Source of the DNA: JAVBKX01 sp031553835 | Lineage (GTDB): Bacteria; Bacteroidota; Bacteroidia; Bacteroidales; Azobacteroidaceae | Assembly: GCA_031553835.1 (NCBI GenBank) | Contig: JAVBKX010000027.1 | Location: 1 to 34,332 of the forward strand | Reading direction: 5' to 3' | DNA length: 34,332 nucleotides | Part shown: positions 1-8,946 of the stretch, one piece after another | How positions within the stretch are numbered: position 1 is the first letter of the stretch | Layout: every line of letters starts with the position of its first letter | Made by a program: the position numbers and the translations under genes | The notes under the pieces: model-generated | The model's database searches: none | Seen by the model: the letters and a program-made list of their open reading frames with translations, nothing else | What the model was told of the DNA's origin: nothing

Positions 1-171
1 CTGTTCCAAGATGGTTTGTTTATGTTCGGCTTCTTTCGCTTCTTGCTTTTTCTCTTTACCTGATTTATTTGCACAATAAGTACTGCAAAAACGAGTAGTA
101 ACGGTTTTTGCCTCGAAAGGCTTTCCGCAATGCTCGCAAATCTTCGGTATTTTTAGTTTACTAATTCCCAT
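1..171 (-). CDS. Zinc-finger/HTH excisionase-like protein, N-terminal fragment (runs off window)
   Basis: An open frame reads leftward from an ATG at 171 to the window edge with no stop, giving the first 57 residues; the C-terminus lies outside. The protein begins MGISKLKIPKICEHCGKPF and carries a four-cysteine cluster (C12-x2-C15 and C29-x3-C33), a likely small zinc ribbon, followed by a lysine/glutamate-rich helix. From memory, Bacteroidota proteins with this opening continue into an excisionase-type helix-turn-helix and are often encoded beside tyrosine integrases of integrative elements; that role is inference because the HTH is not visible. The start is supported by a consensus promoter about 110 bp upstream. 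Alternatives are a generic zinc-ribbon DNA-binding protein or a regulator of an island. Confidence 0.6.
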   Translation of the reverse strand, partial: MGISKLKIPKICEHCGKPFEAKTVTTRFCSTYCANKSGKEKKQEAKEAEHKQTILEQ

Positions 172-280
172 ATCGTTTTCTTACATCCGTTACTTTATCA
201 TCAATTAAGGTATGTTAAGACATAATAAGCATGAATAAGGCGCACATTATCGCCAATTAACGCGCGGCACAAATATGGTA

Positions 281-309
281 CAAATATACGATAAAAATCG
301 ATAACCAAA
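281..309 (-). promoter_or_regulatory. Bacteroidota promoter for the zinc-finger gene
   Basis: Read on the minus strand, a -7 box TATATTTG (288-281) fits TAnnTTTG and a TTTG -33 box lies at 309-306 with a 17-nt spacer, the short end of the usual range. The inferred leader is about 105 nt. The octamer ACAAATAT occurs twice in direct orientation here (269-287 region). Confidence 0.45.
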
Positions 310-338
310 CATCAGCATCAATAATTTTGCAAAAATAA

Positions 339-371
339 AAACCGCAGTAAATCAATTGTTTACTGCGGTTT
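339..371 (-). terminator. dnaK terminator
   Basis: A perfect 13-bp stem (AAACCGCAGTAAA at 339-351 paired with 359-371) with a 7-nt loop lies about 30 bp past the dnaK stop. On the minus strand the stem is followed by TTTTATTTTTGC, so it is a good intrinsic terminator for dnaK. Confidence 0.88.
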
Positions 372-402
372 CGCTATTTTTAATTATCGAATTTTATCGG
401 AA

Positions 403-2319
403 TTATTTCACTTCTTCAAAGTCCACATCAGTCACTCCTCCATCATTGCCCTGACTGCCTCCTTGATTCGGATTCTGTTGTTGTCCGAAATCTTGAGGAT
501 TTGCCCCACCGGCTTGCTGTTGAGCATTGTACATTTCCTGACTAACAGCTTGAAATGCATTGTTGACTTCGGTCATGGCAGCATCAACTCCAGCCAGATC
601 CTGAGCTTTATGCGCATCTTTCAATTTGTTCAATGCCGCTTCAATCGGAGCCTTTTTATCTCCCGGCAATTTATCTCCCAATTCTTTCAATTGTTTTTCC
701 GTTTGGAAAATTACGCTGTCAGCCTGATTCAATTTGTCGATTTTTTCCTTTTCTTGTTTGTCAGACTCTGCATTAGCTGCAGCTTCATCTTTCATTCGTT
801 TGATTTCGGCATCGCTCAAACCGCTGGAAGCTTCGATACGGATACTTTGTTGTTTTCCGGTTGCTTTATCTTTTGCCGAAACGTTCAGAATACCATTGGC
901 ATCGATATCGAATGTAACTTCGATCTGGGGTTCTCCACGACGGGCCGGCATAATTCCGTCCAGGTGGAAACGACCGATAGTTTTATTATCCCTTGCCATA
1001 GGACGTTCTCCCTGCAACACATGAATTTCTACCGAAGGCTGATTATCAGCGGCAGTGGTAAAAGTTTCCGATTTTTTAGTCGGAATCGTCGTATTGGATT
1101 CGATCAATTTTGTCATCACGCTACCCATCGTTTCAATGCCCAATGACAGCGGAGTTACATCCAACAACAACACATCTTTCACATCTCCGGAAAGTACAGC
1201 GCCCTGGATTGCAGCTCCTACCGCTACCACTTCATCGGGATTCACTCCTTTTGACGGAGTTTTTCCAAAGAATTTTTCCACGACATCCTGAATTGCAGGA
1301 ATACGGGTTGAACCACCTACTAAGATGACTTCGTCAATATCGGAAGCCTTCATTCCGGCATCAGCCAATGATTTCCGGCAAGGTTCAATACATGCCTGAA
1401 TCAATTTATCTGCCAATTGCTCAAATTTAGCGCGGGTCAATGTTTTTACCAAGTGTTTCGGCATACCATCCACCGGCATAATATAAGGCAAATTGATTTC
1501 AGTTGATGTTGAGCTGGACAATTCTATTTTAGCTTTTTCTGCTGCTTCTTTCAGACGTTGCAAAGCCATTGCATCCTTGCGTAAATCCAAGCCTTCTTCT
1601 TTCAAGAATTCTTCGGCCAACCAGTCGATGATCACATGGTCAAAATCATCTCCACCCAAGTGAGTATCGCCATTAGTAGATTTTACTTCGAATACACCGT
1701 CGCCCAATTCAAGGATAGAAATATCAAATGTACCTCCACCCAAGTCAAAGACAGCAATTTTCATATCTTTATGTGCCTTATCCAAACCATAAGCCAATGA
1801 AGCAGCTGTTGGTTCGTTGATAATCCGTTTCACTGTCAGCCCGGCAATCTCTCCGGCTTCTTTCGTTGCCTGACGTTGCGAATCGCTAAAGTAAGCGGGC
1901 ACAGTGATCACTGCTTCTGTAACTTCCTGACCCAAATAATCTTCTGCCGTTTTTTTCATTTTTTGCAGGATCATGGCAGAAATTTCCTGCGGAGTATATA
2001 ACCGTCCGTCAATATCAACACGTGGAGTATTATTATCGCCTTTTGCCACATGATATGGCACACGGTTGATTTCTTTTTGCACCTGATCGTAGGTTTCCCC
2101 CATAAACCGTTTGATGGAGAAAATCGTTTTCGTCGGATTGGTAATCGCCTGCCGTTTAGCCGGATCTCCTACTTTCCGTTCTCCACCTTCAACAAAAGCT
2201 ACAATAGAAGGAGTCGTCCTTTTCCCTTCACTATTGGTAATCACTACCGGCTCGTTACCTTCCATCACAGCAACGCAGGAGTTTGTCGTCCCCAAGTCAA
2301 TTCCAATTATTTTTCCCAT
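403..2319 (-). CDS. dnaK: Chaperone protein DnaK (Hsp70)
   Basis: A 638-residue ATP-dependent chaperone that binds exposed hydrophobic peptides and works with DnaJ and GrpE in the cytoplasm. The N-terminal actin-like ATPase begins MGKIIGIDLGTTNSCVAV (phosphate-binding loop); further nucleotide-site motifs are DLGGGTFDISI around residue 193 and VGGSTRIPA near residue 338. The linker DVLLLDVTPLSLG (near 385) leads into the substrate-binding beta domain and helical lid. The tail is Gln/Asn/Gly-rich and ends GGVTDVDFEEVK, close to the canonical EEVK end. Length is normal. It is monocistronic: dnaJ and grpE are not adjacent, a strong terminator follows, and metG is divergent. No CIRCE operator and no exact TAnnTTTG box is visible in the 260-bp upstream gap, so its heat-shock control is not evident from sequence. 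Confidence 0.98.
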   Translation of the reverse strand: MGKIIGIDLGTTNSCVAVMEGNEPVVITNSEGKRTTPSIVAFVEGGERKVGDPAKRQAITNPTKTIFSIKRFMGETYDQVQKEINRVPYHVAKGDNNTPRVDIDGRLYTPQEISAMILQKMKKTAEDYLGQEVTEAVITVPAYFSDSQRQATKEAGEIAGLTVKRIINEPTAASLAYGLDKAHKDMKIAVFDLGGGTFDISILELGDGVFEVKSTNGDTHLGGDDFDHVIIDWLAEEFLKEEGLDLRKDAMALQRLKEAAEKAKIELSSSTSTEINLPYIMPVDGMPKHLVKTLTRAKFEQLADKLIQACIEPCRKSLADAGMKASDIDEVILVGGSTRIPAIQDVVEKFFGKTPSKGVNPDEVVAVGAAIQGAVLSGDVKDVLLLDVTPLSLGIETMGSVMTKLIESNTTIPTKKSETFTTAADNQPSVEIHVLQGERPMARDNKTIGRFHLDGIMPARRGEPQIEVTFDIDANGILNVSAKDKATGKQQSIRIEASSGLSDAEIKRMKDEAAANAESDKQEKEKIDKLNQADSVIFQTEKQLKELGDKLPGDKKAPIEAALNKLKDAHKAQDLAGVDAAMTEVNNAFQAVSQEMYNAQQQAGGANPQDFGQQQNPNQGGSQGNDGGVTDVDFEEVK

Positions 2320-2503
2320 ATTCTATGATTGTTTTTAATATTAATAAACTCTTTCAACACCCACATATTCACAAACCGTATGCCAAACAAAGATTGGCAG
2401 GATTTTTATGACAAGATGACAGAAGAATGAGGCATAAAAAACGAGGAAGTAAAATGACAAATAAAGAAGAAATGCAGTCAAAAGTCGTAGAAATTATGCC
2501 GTA

Positions 2504-2550
2504 ATTTTTCATTTTTTCATTTTTAATTCTTCATTTTTAATTTCTCTTTC
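2504..2550. repeat. Low-complexity word tract A
   Basis: A T-rich stretch built from imperfect repeats of ATTTTTCATTTTTAATTCTTC-like words, directly upstream of the metG -7 box. It resembles in style the tracts at 15680, 19656, 20998 and 34245, although each uses different words. Confidence 0.5.
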
Positions 2551-2558
2551 TACCTTTG
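2551..2558 (+). promoter_or_regulatory. metG promoter (-7 box)
   Basis: TACCTTTG is a perfect TAnnTTTG -7 box, 21 bp before the metG ATG, implying a leader of about 15 nt. No clear TTTG -33 element is present; the upstream region is the T-rich tract A. Confidence 0.65.
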
Positions 2559-2579
2559 CATCCTGATAAAAAATAAGCA

Positions 2580-4625
2580 ATGAACAATACAAAAAATTTC
2601 AATAGAACGTTAATCACATCTGCGTTACCTTATGCCAACGGCCCTGTTCATATCGGACACTTAGCCGGAGTTTATATCCCTGCTGATATTTATGCCCGTT
2701 ATTTGCGACTTAAAGGAGAAGAAGTTTTATTTGTAGGCGGATCGGACGAACATGGCGTGCCGATTGCGTTAAAAGCGAAAGCCGAAGGCATTACCCCGCA
2801 AGAAGTGGTGGACAGATACCATTATATAATCAAAAAATCATTCGAAGACTTTGGAATTACATTTGATGTATATTCCCGGACATCTTCTAAAACGCACTAT
2901 AAAACAGCTTCCGATTTTTTCCGGAAACTCTATGACAAAGGAGAATTTCTAGAAAAAACATCTGAACAATACTATGATGAAGAAGCGAAACAATTTTTGG
3001 CAGATCGTTATATTACCGGAGAATGCCCGCATTGCCATAATGAGCGCGCCTATGGAGATCAATGCGAATCATGCGGCACATCTTTAAGTCCATTGGATTT
3101 AATTAATCCCAAATCAGCCATCTCGGGCAGCGTTCCCGTTTTAAAAGAAACAACTCACTGGTATTTGCCTTTAGACAAACACGAAGCCTGGCTAAAACAA
3201 TGGATACTGGAAGATCATAAAGAATGGAAATCCAACGTATATGGGCAATGCAAATCCTGGCTCGACATGGGGTTGCAACCGCGCGCGGTAAGCCGCGACC
3301 TGGATTGGGGAATTCCGGTTCCGGTAGAAGGCGCAGAGGGAAAAGTACTTTATGTTTGGTTTGATGCGCCTATCGGTTACATCTCCAATACCATCGAACA
3401 TTCTCCCAGCGATTGGGAAAAATGGTGGAAACAAGACGATTCCAAAATAGTATGTTTCATCGGCAAAGACAACATTGTATTCCACTGCATCGTCTTCCCG
3501 GCGATGTTAAAAGCAGAAGGCTCTTACCAATTACCTGAAAATGTACCGGCCAACGAATTTTTAAATCTGGAAAATGACAAAATTTCCACTTCGCGCAACT
3601 GGGCGGTCTGGCTGCATGAATATTTGGAAGATTTTCCCGGAAAGCAAGATGTATTGCGCTATGTATTAACCGCCAACGCTCCGGAAACAAAAGACAACGA
3701 TTTCACCTGGAAAGATTTTCAAGCACGGAATAATAATGAGTTGGTGGCTGTATTCGGAAACTTTGTAAACCGGGCAATGGTATTGACTCACAAGTATTTT
3801 GACGGAAAAATTCCAAGCCGTTCCGAATTGACGGAATACGACAGCAATACGCTCAACGAATTTTCAGAAGTAAAATCCGCTTTAGAAAATTACTTAAACA
3901 ACTACCGTTTCCGAGATGCATTGAAAGAAGCTCTGAATTTAGCTCGCATCGGCAACAAATACCTGGCAGATACAGAACCATGGAAGTTGGCTAAAACAGA
4001 TATGGAACGGACGGCCACCATATTAAATATCAGTATGCAAATCACTGCGAATCTGGCAATTGCTTTCGAACCTTTTCTGCCGTTTTCTACAGAAAAAATC
4101 GTTCGCATGATTAATAAAACCGATTTGAAATGGAATATGCTGGGATCCGTAAAACTGCTTCCCGATCAACATCCGATCAATCCGGCCGAATTATTATTCG
4201 AAAAAATCGAAGACGAAACAGTGGCCGCACAAATTCAAAAATTATTGGACACAAAAAAAGCCAACGAACTGAAAAATTATCAAGCCACTCCGCAAAAACC
4301 GAATATTGCTTTTGATGATTTTACCAAATTAGACATCCGGGCAGGGAAAGTATTAGAATGTCAAAAAGTTCCGAAAGCCGACAAACTCTTGCAATTTAAA
4401 ATAGATGACGGACTGGGAGGACGAACTATTGTGTCGGGAATCGCTCAACATTATCAACCAGAAGAACTTATTGGCAAAAATATTTGTTTCATTGCAAATC
4501 TGGAACCGCGCAAATTGAAAGGGATTGATTCGCAGGGCATGATTCTTTCCGCCGAAAACGCCGATGGGAGTTTAATTCTCATCCAACCCGGCAAAGATGT
4601 GCTTCCGGGCAGTCCGGTAATGTAA
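2580..4625 (+). CDS. metG: Methionine--tRNA ligase
   Basis: Class I methionyl-tRNA synthetase, 681 residues, charging tRNA-Met in the cytoplasm. The nucleotide-binding fold opens with HIGH at residues 24-27. A zinc knuckle with two CxxC pairs (GECPHCHNERAYGDQCESCG) identifies the MetG1-type connective domain. The KMSKS equivalent is KISTS, preceded by FLNLEND. The anticodon-binding helical bundle follows, and the C-terminal ~110 residues (FDDFTKLDIRAGKVLECQ onward) are the Trbp111-like OB-fold tRNA-binding/dimerisation domain fused in this lineage. The ATG at 2580 is supported by the -7 box at 2551-2558. It is transcribed divergently from dnaK. The downstream lipoprotein gene starts 85 bp later and is probably a separate unit. 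Confidence 0.97.
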   Translation: MNNTKNFNRTLITSALPYANGPVHIGHLAGVYIPADIYARYLRLKGEEVLFVGGSDEHGVPIALKAKAEGITPQEVVDRYHYIIKKSFEDFGITFDVYSRTSSKTHYKTASDFFRKLYDKGEFLEKTSEQYYDEEAKQFLADRYITGECPHCHNERAYGDQCESCGTSLSPLDLINPKSAISGSVPVLKETTHWYLPLDKHEAWLKQWILEDHKEWKSNVYGQCKSWLDMGLQPRAVSRDLDWGIPVPVEGAEGKVLYVWFDAPIGYISNTIEHSPSDWEKWWKQDDSKIVCFIGKDNIVFHCIVFPAMLKAEGSYQLPENVPANEFLNLENDKISTSRNWAVWLHEYLEDFPGKQDVLRYVLTANAPETKDNDFTWKDFQARNNNELVAVFGNFVNRAMVLTHKYFDGKIPSRSELTEYDSNTLNEFSEVKSALENYLNNYRFRDALKEALNLARIGNKYLADTEPWKLAKTDMERTATILNISMQITANLAIAFEPFLPFSTEKIVRMINKTDLKWNMLGSVKLLPDQHPINPAELLFEKIEDETVAAQIQKLLDTKKANELKNYQATPQKPNIAFDDFTKLDIRAGKVLECQKVPKADKLLQFKIDDGLGGRTIVSGIAQHYQPEELIGKNICFIANLEPRKLKGIDSQGMILSAENADGSLILIQPGKDVLPGSPVM

Positions 4626-4710
4626 TATTAAATTTTTTTTACAAATTGTTATAATTTATTAAAACAAAATCTTACTTTTACCGTTTAAATAATGAGACAA
4701 TTTGGACGAC

Positions 4711-5826
4711 ATGAAAATCAAACTCTTATTTAGCATCTTTCTCGTATCTTACTTCTTTTTCTCATGCCAGGAAGAAGAAAAAAATTATTATATACTTAAG
4801 GGAAAAATCAACGGACTAAACAACAATAAAATAATCATTGCCTCATCCGACACAATACTCGGAGAGATCCACATCGATACTATCACATGTTCTGCAAAAG
4901 GACAGTTTGAATATAAAAATTCTTCAGACTCCTTAGTTCCCATCATCGTTTATTTAGAAGAAGGAACAATATGGACTACTGTTTGGGCGCAAAACGGTGA
5001 TAAAATAGACTTAGGAGGCAATGTAATGTATCCCGAACTACTCATTGCGAAAGGCGGAGAAGTCAATAATGCATTAGCGCGATTCAAAGAAGCACAACGG
5101 ACATTATTGATAGAAAAACGGGATTTATTGAATAAAGCGGAATCGTTAGAAACCGTCGATTCTGTTATGCCGGAATCATCCAAACACGAATATGCTGCTA
5201 AAATCTCCAACATCGACAATCAATTACGTAACGAGGCCGGCATTTTCATCAAAGACCACCCAACATCCATTGCAAGCCTGGTACTGTTTCAGGATTATTT
5301 GTTTGATGCAGAAGCTCCGCGCAGGAATCAAGAATATTTAGACATATTTTCGGGCGCCGCCACAACCAACGAACTGTATTTCAAATTTTCAGACATCAAC
5401 AAGACGCTATTAAAAACAGTGACAGGAGCCAAAGCTCCTGATTTCAAAATTGTAGAAATGACCAGTAAAGATACGCTTAGTCTAAGCTCTTTCAACAACC
5501 AATACCTGTTGCTCGCTTTTTCCGCATCCTGGTGCGAATCCTGCACCCAGGAACTGGACAGTTTGCTCAGACTAAGAAAAATAATAAATAAAAAAGAATT
5601 AGCCATATTAACCGTCACATTAGATAACAGACAAGCGGATTGGGAAGAAATCGTCAAAAACAAAAAAATGGATTGGTATCAAGCTATCGATTCATTAGGC
5701 TGGGACAAAGGCATTTCTAATCTGTACAATATACAATCCATTCCCGCGAATTTTCTCATCAATAAAGATAAAATCATTGTCGGCAAAGATTTACTGCCGG
5801 ATAGCATTATAAGCAAATTAAAATGA
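4711..5826 (+). CDS. Thioredoxin-like (TlpA/DUF4369-type) lipoprotein
   Basis: The chosen start is the ATG at 4711, not the in-frame TTG at 4702, because it opens directly into a lipoprotein signal (MKIKLLFSIFLVSYFFFSC, lipidated Cys19); the product is 371 residues. The N-terminal ~110 residues match the DUF4369 beta-rich pattern seen before Bacteroidota thiol-disulfide proteins, followed by a helical linker (~120-215) and a thioredoxin/AhpC-TSA fold from about residue 240. The redox motif is WCESC (C275/C278), a CxxC with Glu-Ser in the middle rather than CGPC or CEPC. The cis-proline region appears as YNIQSIPANFLI. It is likely periplasm-facing, in protein disulfide exchange. Its stop overlaps the next gene's ATG (ATGA), so it is co-translated with the large esterase and may serve that exported protein; this partner role is inference. 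Confidence 0.85.
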   Translation: MKIKLLFSIFLVSYFFFSCQEEEKNYYILKGKINGLNNNKIIIASSDTILGEIHIDTITCSAKGQFEYKNSSDSLVPIIVYLEEGTIWTTVWAQNGDKIDLGGNVMYPELLIAKGGEVNNALARFKEAQRTLLIEKRDLLNKAESLETVDSVMPESSKHEYAAKISNIDNQLRNEAGIFIKDHPTSIASLVLFQDYLFDAEAPRRNQEYLDIFSGAATTNELYFKFSDINKTLLKTVTGAKAPDFKIVEMTSKDTLSLSSFNNQYLLLAFSASWCESCTQELDSLLRLRKIINKKELAILTVTLDNRQADWEEIVKNKKMDWYQAIDSLGWDKGISNLYNIQSIPANFLINKDKIIVGKDLLPDSIISKLK

Positions 5827-8800
5827 ACAAACAGATTCTATTAGTTGTGACATTTGCACTCACAACCATTTGCTCATTGCAGGCGCAAACATTTGTACAA
5901 AAATTTTATATAGATTTCGGTCAGGACAATGCAGGCGAAGGGCGGCATATCACCACAGTAGATGACAATGGTAATCACTGGAACAATATGATTGCACCTA
6001 ACGGTTCACCATCTACACTCACTCCTGCTTTCATTAGTTTGAACAATGCAGAAAATACGCCAACAAGCTATATGTTGGAAATAGTCCGTGCAATACGCTC
6101 CAATGGAGGTGCAAACGGTGGTTTAATCACTCCCGATCCGGCCTTATTAGGAGATTTGGCAGTTGGCTCTGCGACTGAAGACTATTTTTTTCTTGATGGC
6201 AACATGGGAAAAGGTTTGTTTTTGTTCAAAAATCTGGATACAAACAAAGCATACAAATTTCACATTTACGGTTGCCGAACGGTAGCTGGTGACCAACGTG
6301 GAATTATTTATTCACTCAGCGGGAAAAATGGGAGCCATGGCAAGCAACTGAATACCGGTACCGGTATCGGTGCAGACGGCTATAACGGGAATAACAATAA
6401 TGTCTGGGAATCCGACCTGATTGTACCAAAAGACAATGGAGAAATTATGCTCGAACTGGGCCGTCTTTTCAACAACCAGATGGCTTATATCAGCGCCATG
6501 AAAATAGAAGAAGTATCCGGTTATGAAATTCCTGCTGCTGACAATAAATTTTATATCGATTTCGGAAAAAATAACGGCGGAGTTGATGGCACACCTACAT
6601 TAGGTGCTGATGCGAATGGTAATTACTGGAACAATATGTACAGCAACGGTGATGGACCTACCAATACTGTGAGCGATAATACAGGTACATTGACCCTCAA
6701 AAATTCAGCTAACGAAACTTCTGATTATGTGCTGGAATTGGCAAGCGGAGCTGAGTGGAACGGTGTTCGCAATGGTGCTTTAACGAATCCGGATGCTGTG
6801 TTGTTAGGCGACTTGGCAGTCGCTACGGCTACACACGACTATTTGTTTGTCAATAATGCAACAGCTATTTTGAAATTCAAGAATCTGAAAAAGAACAAAC
6901 TGTATCGTTTTAATATCTTTGGAAGCAGAATCGATGATGGATCGGAAGGTCGTATCGGACGAATCGAATTGGCAGGTAACAGCACGGTTATGGGTATTCA
7001 TCAAATGGGTGGCGCCGGTGTTGGAACAAATGGTTATAACGGCAACAACAAGAATATTTTTGTTTCCGACCCGATGGCTCCCGATGCAGAAGGTAAAATT
7101 GTTCTTACCTTGACCTGCTGGGTAGGTTTTTCACATATCAACTGTATCAAACTCGAAGAGATTAAAGGAGACGGATTGCCTTCAGCTACAAGCATTGAAG
7201 TGGCAGGTAACAACATCACACAATGCGGTCGCACTTCGCAAATGAGTATTGTGACTACCCCTAAGGGTTCCTTGTCTCCGCTTGTCAAATGGAGTATTGA
7301 TAATGAAGATGTTGCCTATATTTCCGAAAACGGAAAACTGTATGCCAAAACAAACGGTACGGTTATGGTTACCGCTACCGCCACACTCGAAGATGAAACT
7401 GTTCTTTCCGACACAAAAGAAATCACGATCAGCGGTCAGAGTATTGACGATTATTCGTTTACCGTAATGGGATCGTCTGTTCCATGGGGACAAGGAGCTG
7501 ATCCGCGCGATCAAAAAGGATATGCATGGCTGTGGACCAACTATCTTTCGAAAAATGCAGTAAATACCTGGACTACCAACAACATCTCGATAGGCGGTAA
7601 CAATACGCAAAATATTATCGACCGTTGGGACAACGACCTGTTGCCTTCATGCAGCCGTTATGTGTATTACGGTTTGTCGTTGGGTAACGAAGGTATCCAC
7701 GAACGTGGTGAATCGGCCTTTATTTCATGGCGTGACAATATGCAGAAAATTATTGCCCGCACGCGTGAAATGGGCAAAATTCCTGTTGTTGGCAACAACT
7801 ATCCTCGTGGCGACTTCAATGCGACCGATTATAATTTTGTAAAAAAACTTAACTTACTCATTCATGAATGGGATGTACCGAGCATCAATTTACTCGGTTC
7901 AATAGACAATGGAGCCGGACAGTGGGCTTCGGGCTACGTTGCCGACAATGCACATCCAAACACGGCCGGACATGCCGAAATGTTTTACTCCATTGTGCCG
8001 AGTCTATTAGATGCATTGGCTGCCGAAAAACCACAACCGGTACGTGACCAAAACGCTTCGCTGGTTTTGAATAAAACAAATACAGCAAAACGCGTGGTCT
8101 TTACGCCGGAAGGTACATTGCATTCGTTTACGCTCTCTTTCTCATTCAAAACTACCGGTACCGGCGTACTCGCCTCTTTTATCACAGCGAAAGGTGTTAC
8201 CGAAAACCTGACACTGGGTAATGACGGAAAGCTGGCTTACAAAACGCAAATTTCCACACAGGAACTGAACGACGGAGAATGGCATACAGTCAGTTTAACA
8301 CATTACTACGCCTGGGGAAAAACGATGCTTTATATCGACGGCGCACGTGTTTCGCAGACAAGCAACAATGAAAGACTTGTTCCTGTGAAATTTCATCTCA
8401 ATGATCTTGAACAGGCTCCACAAACGGTTGAATACCGTGAGTTATTTTTCTTCCGTGCCGGAATGTCCGCCGAAGAAATAAGCGCACTTAACAAAGGTAA
8501 AATGCTGAAATCAAGCCTCGAAATTTATGCTCCAATGCTTATAAGCGATACAGATCCTGCGGAGTTAGTCAATCTGGCTCAAAGTCTAAATCGCCTGCAG
8601 TTGGAAGAAGAGGAAATCAAAACAGGATTGAACGAAACTTTCACGGATAAAAATATTGAAATCAAAGAAATCTCCGTTTATTCGATTACCGGAAAAAAAT
8701 TATTTGGCACAACGGAAAATCATACGGATTACGATAAAAACCTGCCGGCAGGAGTTTACATTGCAAAAATAAGAACAATGAAGGAGCTGGTTTTCATTCA

Positions 8801-8828
8801 GAAAATGCTGGTCGGATCAACCAAATAA
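5823..8828 (+). CDS. Secreted multidomain SGNH esterase with T9SS sorting domain
   Basis: A 1001-residue secreted protein. Visible order: signal peptide (MNKQILLVVTFALTTICSLQ, cleavage near AQ22); two homologous ~210-residue modules (about 27-238 and 241-450), each opening KFYIDFG, with NGN-x-WNNM, LLGDLAV and GYNGNN motifs; a Big2/Ig-like domain (~455-540); an SGNH/GDSL hydrolase domain (~540-730); a LamG/concanavalin-like domain (~746-905); and a T9SS type A C-terminal sorting domain (~936-1001, LPAGVYIAKIRTMKELVFIQ). Hydrolase residues are GSS at 550-552 (S552 the likely nucleophile), GNE at 621-623 and the D708-x2-H711 pair in DNAHPN. The fold suggests deacylation of a polysaccharide or glycan at the cell surface; the substrate is unknown. 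ATG overlaps the upstream lipoprotein stop by ATGA. Confidence 0.85.
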   Translation: MNKQILLVVTFALTTICSLQAQTFVQKFYIDFGQDNAGEGRHITTVDDNGNHWNNMIAPNGSPSTLTPAFISLNNAENTPTSYMLEIVRAIRSNGGANGGLITPDPALLGDLAVGSATEDYFFLDGNMGKGLFLFKNLDTNKAYKFHIYGCRTVAGDQRGIIYSLSGKNGSHGKQLNTGTGIGADGYNGNNNNVWESDLIVPKDNGEIMLELGRLFNNQMAYISAMKIEEVSGYEIPAADNKFYIDFGKNNGGVDGTPTLGADANGNYWNNMYSNGDGPTNTVSDNTGTLTLKNSANETSDYVLELASGAEWNGVRNGALTNPDAVLLGDLAVATATHDYLFVNNATAILKFKNLKKNKLYRFNIFGSRIDDGSEGRIGRIELAGNSTVMGIHQMGGAGVGTNGYNGNNKNIFVSDPMAPDAEGKIVLTLTCWVGFSHINCIKLEEIKGDGLPSATSIEVAGNNITQCGRTSQMSIVTTPKGSLSPLVKWSIDNEDVAYISENGKLYAKTNGTVMVTATATLEDETVLSDTKEITISGQSIDDYSFTVMGSSVPWGQGADPRDQKGYAWLWTNYLSKNAVNTWTTNNISIGGNNTQNIIDRWDNDLLPSCSRYVYYGLSLGNEGIHERGESAFISWRDNMQKIIARTREMGKIPVVGNNYPRGDFNATDYNFVKKLNLLIHEWDVPSINLLGSIDNGAGQWASGYVADNAHPNTAGHAEMFYSIVPSLLDALAAEKPQPVRDQNASLVLNKTNTAKRVVFTPEGTLHSFTLSFSFKTTGTGVLASFITAKGVTENLTLGNDGKLAYKTQISTQELNDGEWHTVSLTHYYAWGKTMLYIDGARVSQTSNNERLVPVKFHLNDLEQAPQTVEYRELFFFRAGMSAEEISALNKGKMLKSSLEIYAPMLISDTDPAELVNLAQSLNRLQLEEEEIKTGLNETFTDKNIEIKEISVYSITGKKLFGTTENHTDYDKNLPAGVYIAKIRTMKELVFIQKMLVGSTK

Positions 8829-8861
8829 ATTTCAGGCATCCTATTTAGATAGAATCAGAGC

Positions 8862-8896
8862 AGAGGCTGTCCCAAAAGCAGATCGAGACAGCCTCT
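8862..8896. repeat. Hairpin AGAGGCTGTC / GACAGCCTCT
   Basis: A perfect 10-bp stem (8862-8871 with 8887-8896) and 15-nt loop lie 34 bp after the esterase stop. It could end esterase transcription, but neither side carries a U tract, so it is not a classical intrinsic terminator. I recall very similar GAGGCTGTC-type hairpins as common in Bacteroidota genomes, so a dispersed repeat is possible. Confidence 0.55.
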
Positions 8897-8946
8897 TGCA
8901 TAAAATACAACAATTATTAACCAATTTACCTTTAACTACGAATTTT

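Noticed and set aside
463..1146. 227-codon open frame on the plus strand opposite dnaK
   Set aside because: It is antisense to a certain dnaK, rich in Phe/Cys/Ser runs typical of shadow frames, and has no promoter or homology I recognise.
2320..2550. CIRCE-type heat-shock operator upstream of dnaK
   Set aside because: No TTAGCACTC-N9-GAGTGCTAA or recognisable variant is present.
8896..8946. Longer comM start at a TTG
   Set aside because: The extra 17 residues begin in the arm of a hairpin and are not part of the YifB family, whose members start MLVKVY-like.
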